From Bacteroidaceae bacterium (GTDB lineage: Bacteria; Bacteroidota; Bacteroidia; Bacteroidales; Bacteroidaceae), in NCBI GenBank assembly GCA_017407905.1, contig JAFQVS010000052.1, positions 1 through 39,372 on the forward strand: a DNA stretch of 39,372 nucleotides. Reading direction: 5' to 3'. The notes under the pieces are model-generated. The model did not search any database. It saw only the letters and a list, made by a program, of their open reading frames with translations, and was not told the origin of the DNA. Made by a program: the position numbers and the translations under genes. Positions 24,892-33,425 of this stretch are shown one piece after another (the stretch's first letter is position 1; each line of letters begins with the position of its first letter).

Positions 24892-26568
24892 TTATTTAAA
24901 CACGTGCTTGCCGTAGTTTACACCCTTGAGACGATAGAAGAGCGCCTCGCCCTGCAAACGCTGCTCGAAATCCTTATAGTTGCGGAGCTCTTGCGGCGTC
25001 CATCCGGCCTCGGCAACGGCAGCCAATCGAGGCAGCAAAAGATATTGCACGTGGTCGGGGGTCTCCACCCACTCTGTCCAGAAATTGGCCTGCACGCCCA
25101 TATATTTTGTTGCAAGCTCGGCGGGAACATCTTTCATAGGCACATAATTATAGACCGCCTCGACCGTCTCGGTGCCGTGGCCCTGCGAGTGAGGCTCGGT
25201 GGGCAGATTCGACTGCTTGCGGTTGATATAATAGGGAATCTGCGGGGTGAGGATTGTGTTCATCCCACGCGATGCAGCCTCTTTTGCAGCCCTGTCGGCG
25301 CCTATCCACGCCATAATGGTAATATCGTTGCCCAGCGCGGCAGTGTTTCCGTGAAGAACCTCGTTCCAGAAAATGAGGCGACGCTGCTCTCTCGCGGGCT
25401 TCTGCGCTATGTGCTCTTTTAGTTGGCGGTAGAAGTTTATTTGCAGGTCGCGATAATTCTGTGAGCCAATCTCTTTAAGGAGCGCTTGACAGTCGCTGTT
25501 CTTCTCCCATTTGTGCGTGGGACACTCGTCGCCGCCCAGATGAATATATCCGAACGGGAAGATTGCCGTAAGCTCGTCGATTACATCTTTGGCAAATTGC
25601 ACTGCCTTAGGATGCGACACGTTTATTACGTCGGCCGAGACACCCTGCCACAGCCACACCTCGTGGGGATTTTCGGGGTCGCAAGCAAGAAACTCGGGGT
25701 ACGATGCAACGGCCGCCTGCGAGTGGCCCGGAATATCAACCTCGGGGACAATCTCGATGAAGCGCTCTTTGGCGTATGCCACAATCTCGCGAGCATCCTT
25801 CTGTGTGTAGTATCCGCCGTAGCGTATGCCGTCGGGCTTTACGTCGCCCCAACCGCATACGCGGCTGTTACGCCACGCTCCAACCTCGGTTAGTTTGGGG
25901 TATTTTTTTATCTCGATGCGCCAGCCTTGGTCCTCGGTCAGATGCCAATGGAAGCGGTTCATTTTGTAGGCCGCCATAATGTCGAGAATCTTTTTTATCT
26001 CCTCTTTGCCGTAAAAGTGGCGACCCTCGTCGAGCATAAAGCCGCGCCACGCAAAGCGAGGCTCGTCGGTGATGCTGACACAGGGAATCCTCCACTCTGT
26101 GGCCGAGGCGTCGTAAACTCCTGCCATCACATTGGCCGGGAGCAGTTGCTTCAGCGTCTGAAAAGCGTAAAAAAAGCCTGCGGGCTGTGCTGCCGTAATT
26201 GTTATAAGCCTCTCTTTTACGGTAAGTTTATAAGCCTCGGCGCCCATTGAAGCGTCGGTGTCGAGGGTTATGTGCGCATCGGCTTTTTTATTACATTTTT
26301 TTACATCCGCCCCAAGCATTTTTGCTTTTTTATAGGTGCTCTTCGAGATTTTTACTCCCGTTGTTGTCTTAATCTCCTTTATAAAATTATCGACAACATC
26401 ATTTACTCCGGCATCTTTGGGGTAGCACAGTGCAACCTTGCCCTGAAGGAGAAAAGCCCCCTCGTTCACTGTCATCTGCGCAGGCTGCGGGATGAGCGAT
26501 ATTTCCTGCGCTACTGTTACGCCGCATACGGCACACAGAATTGTAATGAGAATAGATTTTAGTTTCAT
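24892..26568 (-). CDS. Beta-N-acetylhexosaminidase, GH20
   Basis: This 558-residue secreted enzyme has a signal peptide (cleavage near TVA-QE). A GH20b-type N-terminal domain (about 22-165) is followed by the catalytic barrel from FAWRGFMLDEGRHF. The catalytic pair is Asp347-Glu348 in YIHLGGDECP, and WHLTEDQGWR and PEVDIPGHSQAA are the usual barrel motifs. It should release terminal GlcNAc or GalNAc from glycans in the periplasm or at the surface. No SusC/SusD pair is nearby, so it is not part of a polysaccharide utilisation locus in this window. It follows the aminotransferase by 33 bases. Confidence 0.94.
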   Translation of the reverse strand: MKLKSILITILCAVCGVTVAQEISLIPQPAQMTVNEGAFLLQGKVALCYPKDAGVNDVVDNFIKEIKTTTGVKISKSTYKKAKMLGADVKKCNKKADAHITLDTDASMGAEAYKLTVKERLITITAAQPAGFFYAFQTLKQLLPANVMAGVYDASATEWRIPCVSITDEPRFAWRGFMLDEGRHFYGKEEIKKILDIMAAYKMNRFHWHLTEDQGWRIEIKKYPKLTEVGAWRNSRVCGWGDVKPDGIRYGGYYTQKDAREIVAYAKERFIEIVPEVDIPGHSQAAVASYPEFLACDPENPHEVWLWQGVSADVINVSHPKAVQFAKDVIDELTAIFPFGYIHLGGDECPTHKWEKNSDCQALLKEIGSQNYRDLQINFYRQLKEHIAQKPAREQRRLIFWNEVLHGNTAALGNDITIMAWIGADRAAKEAASRGMNTILTPQIPYYINRKQSNLPTEPHSQGHGTETVEAVYNYVPMKDVPAELATKYMGVQANFWTEWVETPDHVQYLLLPRLAAVAEAGWTPQELRNYKDFEQRLQGEALFYRLKGVNYGKHVFK

Positions 26569-26601
26569 TTTGTATTCTTTTTTTAATTAGCAAATTTGTT
26601 T

Positions 26602-27906
26602 TTATCGATGGGCCTCGTCGAAGGCTCTCAGGCGCTCTTCGAGCAGTGCATAATGATGCGGTTTTATGTTCGACGAGCAGGCGCGTATGCCTTGCCGATT
26701 GCTTCCCGTGGTTGCAAGGTCGATGCCGCTGATGCCATAATACAGAAGCTCTTTCAACAGCTGCGCACCACTCATATTGCGGTACCCTATTGCAAAGAAA
26801 AATCCGTCGCTCACCGCCCTATCGTCGTCCTTGTCATATACAATGTGGAATCCGTTTCTGTAAAGAATCTCTTTTATTCGTGCGGTACGCAGAGCATACT
26901 CCTTAATATCCCCGACGAAATTATATTTGCCGTCCGAGGCGGCGTCCATCATAGCCGCCATTGCACACTGCGCCGAGTGCGACACGCCCGAAGAGAATGT
27001 GTAAAGATAGACGTAGGCAAAAGCCGCGCCGAAGCGTGCAATGCCGTAGCGCTGTGCAAGGCTGTCGAAATGCCGCTCGTACAGCCTGTCCGAGATACAG
27101 GCGACGGCTATTCGCTGTCCCGCGTAACTAAATATCTTCGAGGCGCTTATAAGCAGCAGATAGTTGTCGGTGTATTTTGCCACCGACGGCTGATAGGGAG
27201 ACTCAAAGGGGCGGCCGACGTCGCTGCGAAAATCCATCGTCATATAGGCAAGGTCTTCTATTACAACAACGTCGTATTTTGTTGCCAGACGGCCGATTGT
27301 GGCAAGCTCTTGCTCGTTGAGGCACATCCACGAGGGGTTATTGGGGCTCGAATATATCACCGCACAGATATTCCCCTCGGCAAAATAGCTCTCGATTTTC
27401 TCGGCGAGCCTCTCGCCCCTATAATCGGCAATGTCGAACGAGACTGTTTTTACCCCCACTACCTGCGCCTGCATCTTCTGCACGGGAAAGCCCGGGTCGA
27501 TGTAAAGCACCGTGTCGCGCTCGGGGTCGAGGTGCGAGCAGAGCATCAGCGAGGCGAACGAGCCTTGCATCGAGCCTGCTGTCGGAATGCAGCCCACAGG
27601 GTTAATATCTACATTCAAAAAGGCCTTCACAAAGCGCGAGGCTGCATCCTTTACGGGGCGGATGCCGTCAATAACGGGATACACCGAGGCAACACCCCTG
27701 CGCAACGCCTCACACTCGGCCTCGACGCCCACCGCCGAGGGAGGAAGGCCGGGCACGCCCATCTCAAAATGAATGTACTCTATCCCCTGACGCTCCTCGA
27801 TAGTGCGTACAATGGCCCCTATCTGACGTATAGAGGCCGACGCAACGTCCTTTATCTCGAGTTCCTCGGCAATGCCGTCGATAATTTTCGGGTCAACGAT
27901 ACTCAT
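26602..27906 (-). CDS. Class I/II pyridoxal-phosphate aminotransferase
   Basis: This 434-residue fold-type I enzyme has the aminotransferase motifs SSPNNPSW (186-193), VVVIEDLAYMTMDF (the Asp that holds the pyridine nitrogen) and the Schiff-base lysine in LLISASKIFSYAGQRIA (Lys257). The opening IEYIHFEMGVPGLPPS is like the aspartate/tyrosine aminotransferase superfamily. The substrate is not determinable here. It lies between ettA and the hexosaminidase with gaps of about 35 bases. A 443-codon frame opposite to it (26596-27927) starts with no recognisable domain and is rejected. Confidence 0.88.
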   Translation of the reverse strand: MSIVDPKIIDGIAEELEIKDVASASIRQIGAIVRTIEERQGIEYIHFEMGVPGLPPSAVGVEAECEALRRGVASVYPVIDGIRPVKDAASRFVKAFLNVDINPVGCIPTAGSMQGSFASLMLCSHLDPERDTVLYIDPGFPVQKMQAQVVGVKTVSFDIADYRGERLAEKIESYFAEGNICAVIYSSPNNPSWMCLNEQELATIGRLATKYDVVVIEDLAYMTMDFRSDVGRPFESPYQPSVAKYTDNYLLLISASKIFSYAGQRIAVACISDRLYERHFDSLAQRYGIARFGAAFAYVYLYTFSSGVSHSAQCAMAAMMDAASDGKYNFVGDIKEYALRTARIKEILYRNGFHIVYDKDDDRAVSDGFFFAIGYRNMSGAQLLKELLYYGISGIDLATTGSNRQGIRACSSNIKPHHYALLEERLRAFDEAHR

Positions 27907-27943
27907 TTTATACCTATTTTAATATAAAGGGGATTTTAAGAGG

Positions 27944-29641
27944 TTAATCCTCCATAAGTTTGCGGTAGCGCACCTTTTTAGGCTCCTCGATGCCTAAGCG
28001 CTTCATTTTGTGCTCCTCGTAATCCGAGTATGAGCCCTCGTAGCTATATACGTTGCCGTCGCCCTCGAATGCGATAATGTGCGTGCAGATGCGGTCGAGG
28101 AACCAGCGGTCGTGGCTGATGACAACGGCGCAACCTGCAAAATTCTCAAGACCCTCCTCGAGTGCGCGCAGCGTGTTTACGTCAATATCGTTGGTGGGCT
28201 CGTCGAGCAGAAGCACGTTACCGCCCTCTTTCAGTGCCATCGCAAGATGCAGACGGTTGCGCTCGCCACCCGAGAGGACGCCGCATTTTTTCTCTTGGTC
28301 GGCACCCGAGAAATTGAAGCGCGACAGATAGGCGCGCACGTTTATCTCTTTGCTGCCCAGACGCATAAGCTCGTTGCCGCCGCTCATCACCTCGTAAACG
28401 GTCTTATCGGCAACAATATCCTTGTGATTCTGATCGACGTATGCGAGTTTCACCGTCTCGCCCACCTCGAATGTACCGCCGTCGGGCGTCTCAAGGCCCA
28501 TAATCATACGGAAGAGCGTGGTTTTTCCCGCTCCGTTGGGGCCGATGACACCTACAATGCCGTTGGGAGGCAGCGTAAAGTTAAGGTCGGTAAAGAGTGT
28601 CTTGCTGCCGAATGATTTTGCAAGATGGTCGGCGATGATTACCTTGTTGCCCAATCGGGGGCCGTTGGGGATAAATATCTCGAGTTTCTCCTCGCGCTCT
28701 TTCTGGTCTTCGTTGAGCATTCTCTCGTACGAGTTAAGACGAGCCTTACCCTTTGCCTGACGAGCTTTGGGAGCCATACGCACCCACTCAAGCTCGCGTT
28801 CAAGAGATTTGCGGCGCTTGCTGGCGCTCTTCTCCTCCTGCTCCATACGCTTTGTCTTTTGGTCGAGCCACGATGAGTAGTTACCCTGCCACGGGATGCC
28901 CTCGCCACGGTCGAGTTCGAGAATCCATCCGGCAACGTCGTCGAGGAAATAACGGTCGTGTGTTACGGCAATCACCGTTCCCTCATATTGGTTAAGGTGC
29001 TGTTCGAGCCAGTCGATGCTCTCGGCGTCAAGGTGGTTGGTGGGCTCGTCGAGCAGAAGAACGTCGGGCTTTTGCAGAAGCAGACGGCACAGAGCCACAC
29101 GGCGACGCTCGCCACCCGATAGATGATCGACAAGCTCGTCGCCCGCGGGACAGCGCAGCGCCGCCATTGCACGTTCGAGTTTGCTGTCGAGGTTCCACGC
29201 GTCGGTAGCATCTATAATATCTTGCAGTTCGGCCTGACGTGTGAAAAGCTCGTTCATCTTATCCTCATTCTCATAATACTCGGGAAGGCCGAATTTCATA
29301 TTTATCTCCTCATACTCGGCCAGAGCGTCAACAACCGATTGTACGCCCTCCTTAACACACTCAAGGACAGTCTTTCCATCCTGAAGCTGCGGGTCCTGAG
29401 GCAGATAGCCCACAGAGTATCCGGGCGACCACACAACATTTCCCTGATAATCGTTGTCAAGGCCGGCTATAATCTTCATAAGAGTAGATTTTCCGGCGCC
29501 GTTCATACCTACGATGCCAATCTTTGCGCCGTAGAAGAACGAGAGGTAAATATTCTTCAGTACCTGCTTGTTTGTCTGTTTGATGGTCTTACTAAGACCC
29601 ACCATCGAAAAGATGATTTTCTTGTCGTCAACTGTTGCCAT
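27944..29641 (-). CDS. ettA: Energy-dependent translational throttle EttA (ABC-F)
   Basis: This 565-residue ABC-F protein has two ATPase cassettes: Walker A GMNGAGKS (45-52) and GPNGAGKT, signatures LSGGERRR and LSGGERNR, Walker B LLLDEPTNHLD and LLLDEPTNDID. No membrane segments. Between the cassettes the arm and linker (QEEKSASKRRKSLERELEWVR, APKARQAKGKARLNSYERM) are those of EttA. EttA binds the ribosomal E site and checks ATP/ADP levels at the first peptide bond. The frame is open to 29728, but that extension lies in a MITE-like repeat; the true start is MATVDDKKIIFSMVG at 29641. Confidence 0.94.
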   Translation of the reverse strand: MATVDDKKIIFSMVGLSKTIKQTNKQVLKNIYLSFFYGAKIGIVGMNGAGKSTLMKIIAGLDNDYQGNVVWSPGYSVGYLPQDPQLQDGKTVLECVKEGVQSVVDALAEYEEINMKFGLPEYYENEDKMNELFTRQAELQDIIDATDAWNLDSKLERAMAALRCPAGDELVDHLSGGERRRVALCRLLLQKPDVLLLDEPTNHLDAESIDWLEQHLNQYEGTVIAVTHDRYFLDDVAGWILELDRGEGIPWQGNYSSWLDQKTKRMEQEEKSASKRRKSLERELEWVRMAPKARQAKGKARLNSYERMLNEDQKEREEKLEIFIPNGPRLGNKVIIADHLAKSFGSKTLFTDLNFTLPPNGIVGVIGPNGAGKTTLFRMIMGLETPDGGTFEVGETVKLAYVDQNHKDIVADKTVYEVMSGGNELMRLGSKEINVRAYLSRFNFSGADQEKKCGVLSGGERNRLHLAMALKEGGNVLLLDEPTNDIDVNTLRALEEGLENFAGCAVVISHDRWFLDRICTHIIAFEGDGNVYSYEGSYSDYEEHKMKRLGIEEPKKVRYRKLMED

Positions 29642-29655
29642 TATTCTATTGTTTT

Positions 29656-29850
29656 TTATTATTTTAAATTTCCAAAAAAAGTTTTTCTTAATCTTTAAAG
29701 CCGTCGTTTCATTGTTTTTTATGTTCAAAAAAATGGCTGTTTTATTCTTTTTATCGGTTCTTTAGGCCGCGATGCACTATACAAATAATAAATCATTTTA
29801 TTTTTTTGACCTTATAAAAAACTCGGCAATATAAATTTAAACAGCACCTT
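29656..29850 (-). mobile_element. MITE-like element, copy 3 (ettA leader)
   Basis: This is about 195 bp, in reverse orientation to copies 1 and 2. The right end reads ATATAAATTTAAACAGCACC, and the inner part aligns with the reverse complement of copy 2 over nearly its whole length (TTTTTATGTTCAAAAA ... TTTTTGACC(T)TATAAAAAACT). The left end is more degraded (TTTTAAATTT). It lies between the ettA start codon and the nearest promoter element. Confidence 0.65.
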
Positions 29851-29900
29851 AATCTGCATAAAAAAAGTGCCGACAAATAGCGCATTTTACAATTACTCGG

Positions 29901-29908
29901 CGAAGATA
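29901..29908 (-). promoter_or_regulatory. -7 element upstream of the ettA leader
   Basis: TATCTTCGC on the minus strand. If it drives ettA the leader is about 250 bases and includes MITE copy 3. From 29909 to about 30020 I see no other feature. Confidence 0.35.
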
Positions 29909-30024
29909 CAAAGAAATTGCCGAATAAACAGCCTATTTTATAAAATAATAGCCTTCGCATCGAGCGCGTAAAGCACCGCAGAGCATCGGGAATTGCACTG
30001 CTTACATTTTTTAGCTACTCACTC

Positions 30025-30055
30025 TTTGAGAATATTTCAAAATGGCGTATCTTCG
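30025..30055 (+). promoter_or_regulatory. Promoter of the S41-like lipoprotein gene
   Basis: TTTG at 30025-30028 and TATCTTCG at 30048-30055 are separated by 19 bases, the consensus Bacteroidetes layout. The expected start of transcription is about 13 bases before the ATG at 30076. Confidence 0.65.
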
Positions 30056-30075
30056 CGAAAATATTTTACCGTTAT

Positions 30076-31362
30076 ATGAAGCAACTGAACCGTCTCTTTA
30101 CCCTCCTTGTGGCAATGCTCATTTTTGCAGCCTGCGGCGAGGATAGAACATACGAATATTACAAGCTGACCGAGGAGAATCAATGGATTTTCTCCCGAAT
30201 GCAAGAGAGCTACCTTTGGGGCGATACAATAGAGCAGCCCGCCCGAAACAAATTCTTTGCCAAGAGCTCGGACTTTTTCTACAGCCTTGTGCAACGAGGC
30301 GATAAAGCCTCGCATTTTACCGACTCGGCCACAATCACAAGCTACGGCCTGACATTCGGCATTGTGCGCGACCCTCTTGGAATAAAACCCGGAAAAAGCT
30401 ACGCAGCGGTGCTTTTTGTCGAGAAAGGCTCGCCCGCCGAGGCTGCCGGCCTCAAGCGCGGAATGTGGCTCACAAGCGTCGGCAACAGGAATATAACAAC
30501 CAATAATTACGGCTACCTCGTACGCGGCGAGGCAACCACCGTGTGCACCGCCCGCATCCTCCCCGACACAATCGACGGAGCCTTCATCTGGAGCGCCGAC
30601 GACACACTGAACATCTCAAAGGCAGTCAGCCTCGACCCCTCGGCGTTAATCTTGGACAGCATCTATAATATCCCCGACCATAAAGTGGGCTATATTATAT
30701 GCAACCGCTTCGACGAGAGCAAGAGCCTCGCACCCACCCTCGCGCACTTTGCCTCCGAGGGGGTAACCGACCTTATCATCGACCTGCGCTATTGCAGCGG
30801 CGGGGCGCTGCAAGCAGCCGCCTCGTTGGCATCGGCCATTGCCCCCGAGGCCACAGGAGACACATTCTGCTCGCTCATATACAACAGCCGCAACAGCGAC
30901 AAAGAGACACACTACACCCTATCGGCACAGCCCGCCACTCTTAATCCGTGGCACACATATATAATTACGACAAGCGCCACACGCGGCACCGCCGAGGCTT
31001 TTGCCGCAGCTGTAAGATATTATTTGGGCGACGACAGAGTAACACTCATCGGGCAGTCAACCGCAGGCGATAATCTACACACACAAAGCATAGAATCGCC
31101 CTACAATTTCACTATAAACCCCGCAGTGGCAGCCATCTGCACCCCCGACGGCAACATTCTCTCGCCCGACGGCCTCAGAGTCGATTATCAGGTAAACGAG
31201 CTACAAGGTAACAAAATCTTAGAGCTTGGCAACACAAACGAGACAATGCTTTACAGCGCACTATACCATATACTGCACGGCATAATCCCCGACGAAAGCC
31301 CCGAGCTTTACGCAGCGTCCAACATATTTCAGACACGCTACAAAAGCATCGTAACAGAGTAA
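30076..31362 (+). CDS. S41-family peptidase-like lipoprotein, probably without catalytic residues
   Basis: This 428-residue protein is a lipoprotein (lipobox IFAAC, Cys20, followed by the acidic GEDR that favours surface export in Bacteroidetes). It has an N-terminal S41-type helical part, a PDZ-like region (VLFVEKGSPAEAAGLKRGMW, about 111-140) and the S41 fold (VTDLIIDLRYCSGG, 230-243). Where active Bacteroidetes members have a T-x-SAS-E motif with the nucleophile, it reads SATRGTAE (300-307). Where they have TYGKN with the general-base lysine it reads STAGDN (328-333). By this comparison from memory both Ser and Lys are missing, so it may bind and not cut. It has its own promoter and terminator. 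Confidence 0.82.
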   Translation: MKQLNRLFTLLVAMLIFAACGEDRTYEYYKLTEENQWIFSRMQESYLWGDTIEQPARNKFFAKSSDFFYSLVQRGDKASHFTDSATITSYGLTFGIVRDPLGIKPGKSYAAVLFVEKGSPAEAAGLKRGMWLTSVGNRNITTNNYGYLVRGEATTVCTARILPDTIDGAFIWSADDTLNISKAVSLDPSALILDSIYNIPDHKVGYIICNRFDESKSLAPTLAHFASEGVTDLIIDLRYCSGGALQAAASLASAIAPEATGDTFCSLIYNSRNSDKETHYTLSAQPATLNPWHTYIITTSATRGTAEAFAAAVRYYLGDDRVTLIGQSTAGDNLHTQSIESPYNFTINPAVAAICTPDGNILSPDGLRVDYQVNELQGNKILELGNTNETMLYSALYHILHGIIPDESPELYAASNIFQTRYKSIVTE

Positions 31363-31390
31363 AGCCCCCACACATACAGACAAAAGAGAC

Positions 31391-31428
31391 GATGAGGATA
31401 TTTTCACATATCCTCATCTTTTTTTTAT
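31391..31428 (+). terminator. Terminator of the S41-like gene
   Basis: GATGAGGATAT (31391-31401), loop of six, ATATCCTCATC (31408-31418), then a run of eight or more T. This is a textbook rho-independent terminator. Confidence 0.92.
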
Positions 31429-31514
31429 TTCTTAAACAATTGCGCAAAAACCCACCACGCGCAAAAAGTGTTATTTGCAAAGAAGCGTTTGCATTAACCA
31501 TAAAATAAAAAGAA

Positions 31515-32009
31515 ATGAAAAAAATTGTAACATTGGCAGCCGTGGCTGCGACGCTGACATTCACAGCGTGTAACTCGTGCCGAGGCAACAAGCAACCGGC
31601 ACTTGTAATCGAGAGCGAGACAGATAGTTTTTATATGCTGAACGACAGCACCATTGCCGACAAACAGACCTTTGTCTTTGAGGGACTTATGCCGCTCGAC
31701 AACGGAGAGATAGGAAACACCGTGCTTACCGTGCAAACACTGAGCCTCAACGACGACGGCACATACACCCTGAGCACAAGCTACATCGACGAAGAGAACA
31801 ACACCGTCAACGCCAGCGACAGCGGCGAGACAATGGTGCTCATAGGCATTCCCAACGACAGCACAGCCATCATCTACGAGCTTGCATCGTACAACAACAA
31901 CCCAAAAATCAATCTAAAGGTCAACAGCGACAGCTCACTTACACGTCTGAACAACAAGATGGAGCCCGCCACCCAAAATCCGGCCCACCGCCTCAGACAC
32001 AAGAAATAA
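31515..32009 (+). CDS. NlpE-like small lipoprotein
   Basis: This 164-residue lipoprotein (signal MKKIVTLAAVAATLTFTAC, Cys19) has FEGLMPLDNGEIGNTVLTVQTLSLNDDGTYTLSTSYI. That pattern resembles the NlpE N-terminal domain (FEGxLPCADCxGI...TLxLxxDGTYxLxxxYx). The NlpE Cys-x-x-Cys is replaced here by LDNG. The E. coli NlpE senses surface contact and copper and signals to Cpx; no Cpx genes are visible here, so the function is open. It has 152 bases of upstream sequence after the S41 terminator, and the DUF4136 gene follows after 42 bases. Confidence 0.65.
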   Translation: MKKIVTLAAVAATLTFTACNSCRGNKQPALVIESETDSFYMLNDSTIADKQTFVFEGLMPLDNGEIGNTVLTVQTLSLNDDGTYTLSTSYIDEENNTVNASDSGETMVLIGIPNDSTAIIYELASYNNNPKINLKVNSDSSLTRLNNKMEPATQNPAHRLRHKK

Positions 32010-32051
32010 TAGCATAAAACAACCTATTATTAACCAATAAACAAAAGTCTT

Positions 32052-32693
32052 ATGAAAAAGTGTGCAACCTTTACCCTTTTGGCAGCCTGTCTGTTTGGAC
32101 TATTCTCGTGCGAGAAAGACCCCGACACCGACAAGCTCGACAACGACTATTTGGTATATACCAACTACGACAAGGGAACAAAATTCAACACTATGGCCAC
32201 GTTCCACGTGATTGACAGTATCCTAATCATTGGCAACGAGGCAAAGCCCACCTATTGGAACAACAACAATTCCAAGACCATCATCGACGCTTACATTGCC
32301 AACCTCGAAGAGCGCGGATACACCCCCGTAGCCACCTCGGCCGAGGCTGATATGGTGTTACAGCTCAGCTACATAAACAACACCTATTACTTTAACAACT
32401 ACGGAGCGGGCCCGTGGTGGAACAGCTATCCCGGCTATTGGAATTGGGGCGGATGGGGCTGGTACTACCCCTACTCGTTCTTTTATAGTTACAGCACAGG
32501 CTCCATTATCGGCGAGCTTGTGAGTACAGTGCCCTCGGCCATCGAGAAGGATAAACTCACGGTTGTGTGGAACTCCTACATCTGCGGGTTGCTGAACGGA
32601 AACTCTCTGAGCCTATCGCGTACGCTCAGTGCCATCAATCAGGCATTTGTGCAGTCGCCCTATCTTACCACAGGTAATTCTACCGAGAAATAA
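32052..32693 (+). CDS. DUF4136 lipoprotein
   Basis: This 213-residue lipoprotein (LFSC, Cys20, followed by EKDPDTDK, an acidic stretch like surface-export signals of Bacteroidetes lipoproteins) matches DUF4136. It has a conserved beginning (NDYLVYTNYDKGTKFNTMATF), the ALERxGY-like LEERGYTPVATSAEADMVLQLSY, a very aromatic tract (about 112-150, rich in Tyr, Trp and Gly) and the end LTVVWNSYICGLL. The family function is unknown. It lies between the NlpE-like gene and a beta-barrel gene with short gaps; the three may form an envelope operon. Confidence 0.88.
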   Translation: MKKCATFTLLAACLFGLFSCEKDPDTDKLDNDYLVYTNYDKGTKFNTMATFHVIDSILIIGNEAKPTYWNNNNSKTIIDAYIANLEERGYTPVATSAEADMVLQLSYINNTYYFNNYGAGPWWNSYPGYWNWGGWGWYYPYSFFYSYSTGSIIGELVSTVPSAIEKDKLTVVWNSYICGLLNGNSLSLSRTLSAINQAFVQSPYLTTGNSTEK

Positions 32694-32729
32694 AAACTGT
32701 TAAATTTCTAAAAATAAATTCTCAACAGT

Positions 32730-33350
32730 ATGAAAAGAATAAGGAATTTTATATGTGCGGTGCTTTTTGTTGCTGCCGCCATAATGCCTACGATAGGCAA
32801 GGCGCAAATATCATTAAATACTTATTACAATATTGATTGGCAGTTTAATATCCCTTTGGGCAATAATTTCTCGAATGTTGCCAGCGGATGGGGTATGAAT
32901 TACGAGGGTGGATATTACGTAACGCCCGACATTGCAGTGGGTGCATTTCTTAGTTTCCACACTAACAACGAGTATTTCTCGCGTCGCACGATTGCTATAA
33001 ACGAGACACTCTCGATGAACAGCGACCAACAGCATCAAATGTTTACAATGCCTTTCGGTGTGCTTGCGCGCTATCGTCTGCAAGAGGCCGATTTTCAGCC
33101 ATACGTCGGAATGAAATTAGGTGCCTGCTACGCTCAATTCAGCAATTATTACTATATTTTTATGAGCGACCAGAATCGTTGGGGATTCTTTATGTCGCCC
33201 GAGATTGGCTTTAATTACTATCCGTGGGCCAATGGCATCGGATTCCATATGGCGATATATTACAGTTTCGCCACCAATAAATGTAATCTGATGAGCTATA
33301 AGCAGGATATTCTGAATAATATCGGATTCAGATTAGGCCTTGCTTTTTAA
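32730..33350 (+). CDS. Small outer-membrane beta-barrel protein
   Basis: This 206-residue protein has a signal peptide (IMPTIGKAQ) and alternating beta strands with many aromatic residues. It ends in NNIGFRLGLAF, a C-terminal Phe typical of outer-membrane barrels. The pattern FGVLARYRLQEADFQPYVGMKLGACYAQ fits the OmpA-like or OmpW-like 8-strand barrels (porin family, outer membrane beta-barrel). The sense strand is rich in G and T, unlike the two genes before it. 36 bases separate it from the DUF4136 gene. That gap holds a possible weak hairpin (ACTGTT ... AACAGT). Confidence 0.8.
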   Translation: MKRIRNFICAVLFVAAAIMPTIGKAQISLNTYYNIDWQFNIPLGNNFSNVASGWGMNYEGGYYVTPDIAVGAFLSFHTNNEYFSRRTIAINETLSMNSDQQHQMFTMPFGVLARYRLQEADFQPYVGMKLGACYAQFSNYYYIFMSDQNRWGFFMSPEIGFNYYPWANGIGFHMAIYYSFATNKCNLMSYKQDILNNIGFRLGLAF

Positions 33351-33366
33351 AAGGCGGTCTCTATGC

Positions 33367-33408
33367 ATAAGAAACTCGCGCACAGAAATCTGTGCGCGAG
33401 TTTCTTAT
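33367..33408. terminator. Bidirectional terminator, perfect 19-bp stem
   Basis: ATAAGAAACTCGCGCACAG, loop AAAT, and its exact complement. It lies between the beta-barrel gene and the convergent phosphodiesterase gene; T-rich sequence follows on the plus strand. Confidence 0.93.
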
Positions 33409-33425
33409 TACTTTTTTACCGAACC

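Noticed and set aside
24892..26568. Polysaccharide utilisation locus around the GH20 enzyme
   Set aside because: No SusC/SusD pair, sensor or other glycoside hydrolase lies nearby.
26596..27927. 443-codon plus-strand open frame opposite the aminotransferase gene
   Set aside because: It mirrors the whole aminotransferase gene, has no domain or signal features and is rich in residues expected from antisense reading.
29642..29728. N-terminal extension of EttA
   Set aside because: The added residues come from MITE copy 3 and the conserved protein begins at MATVDDKK.
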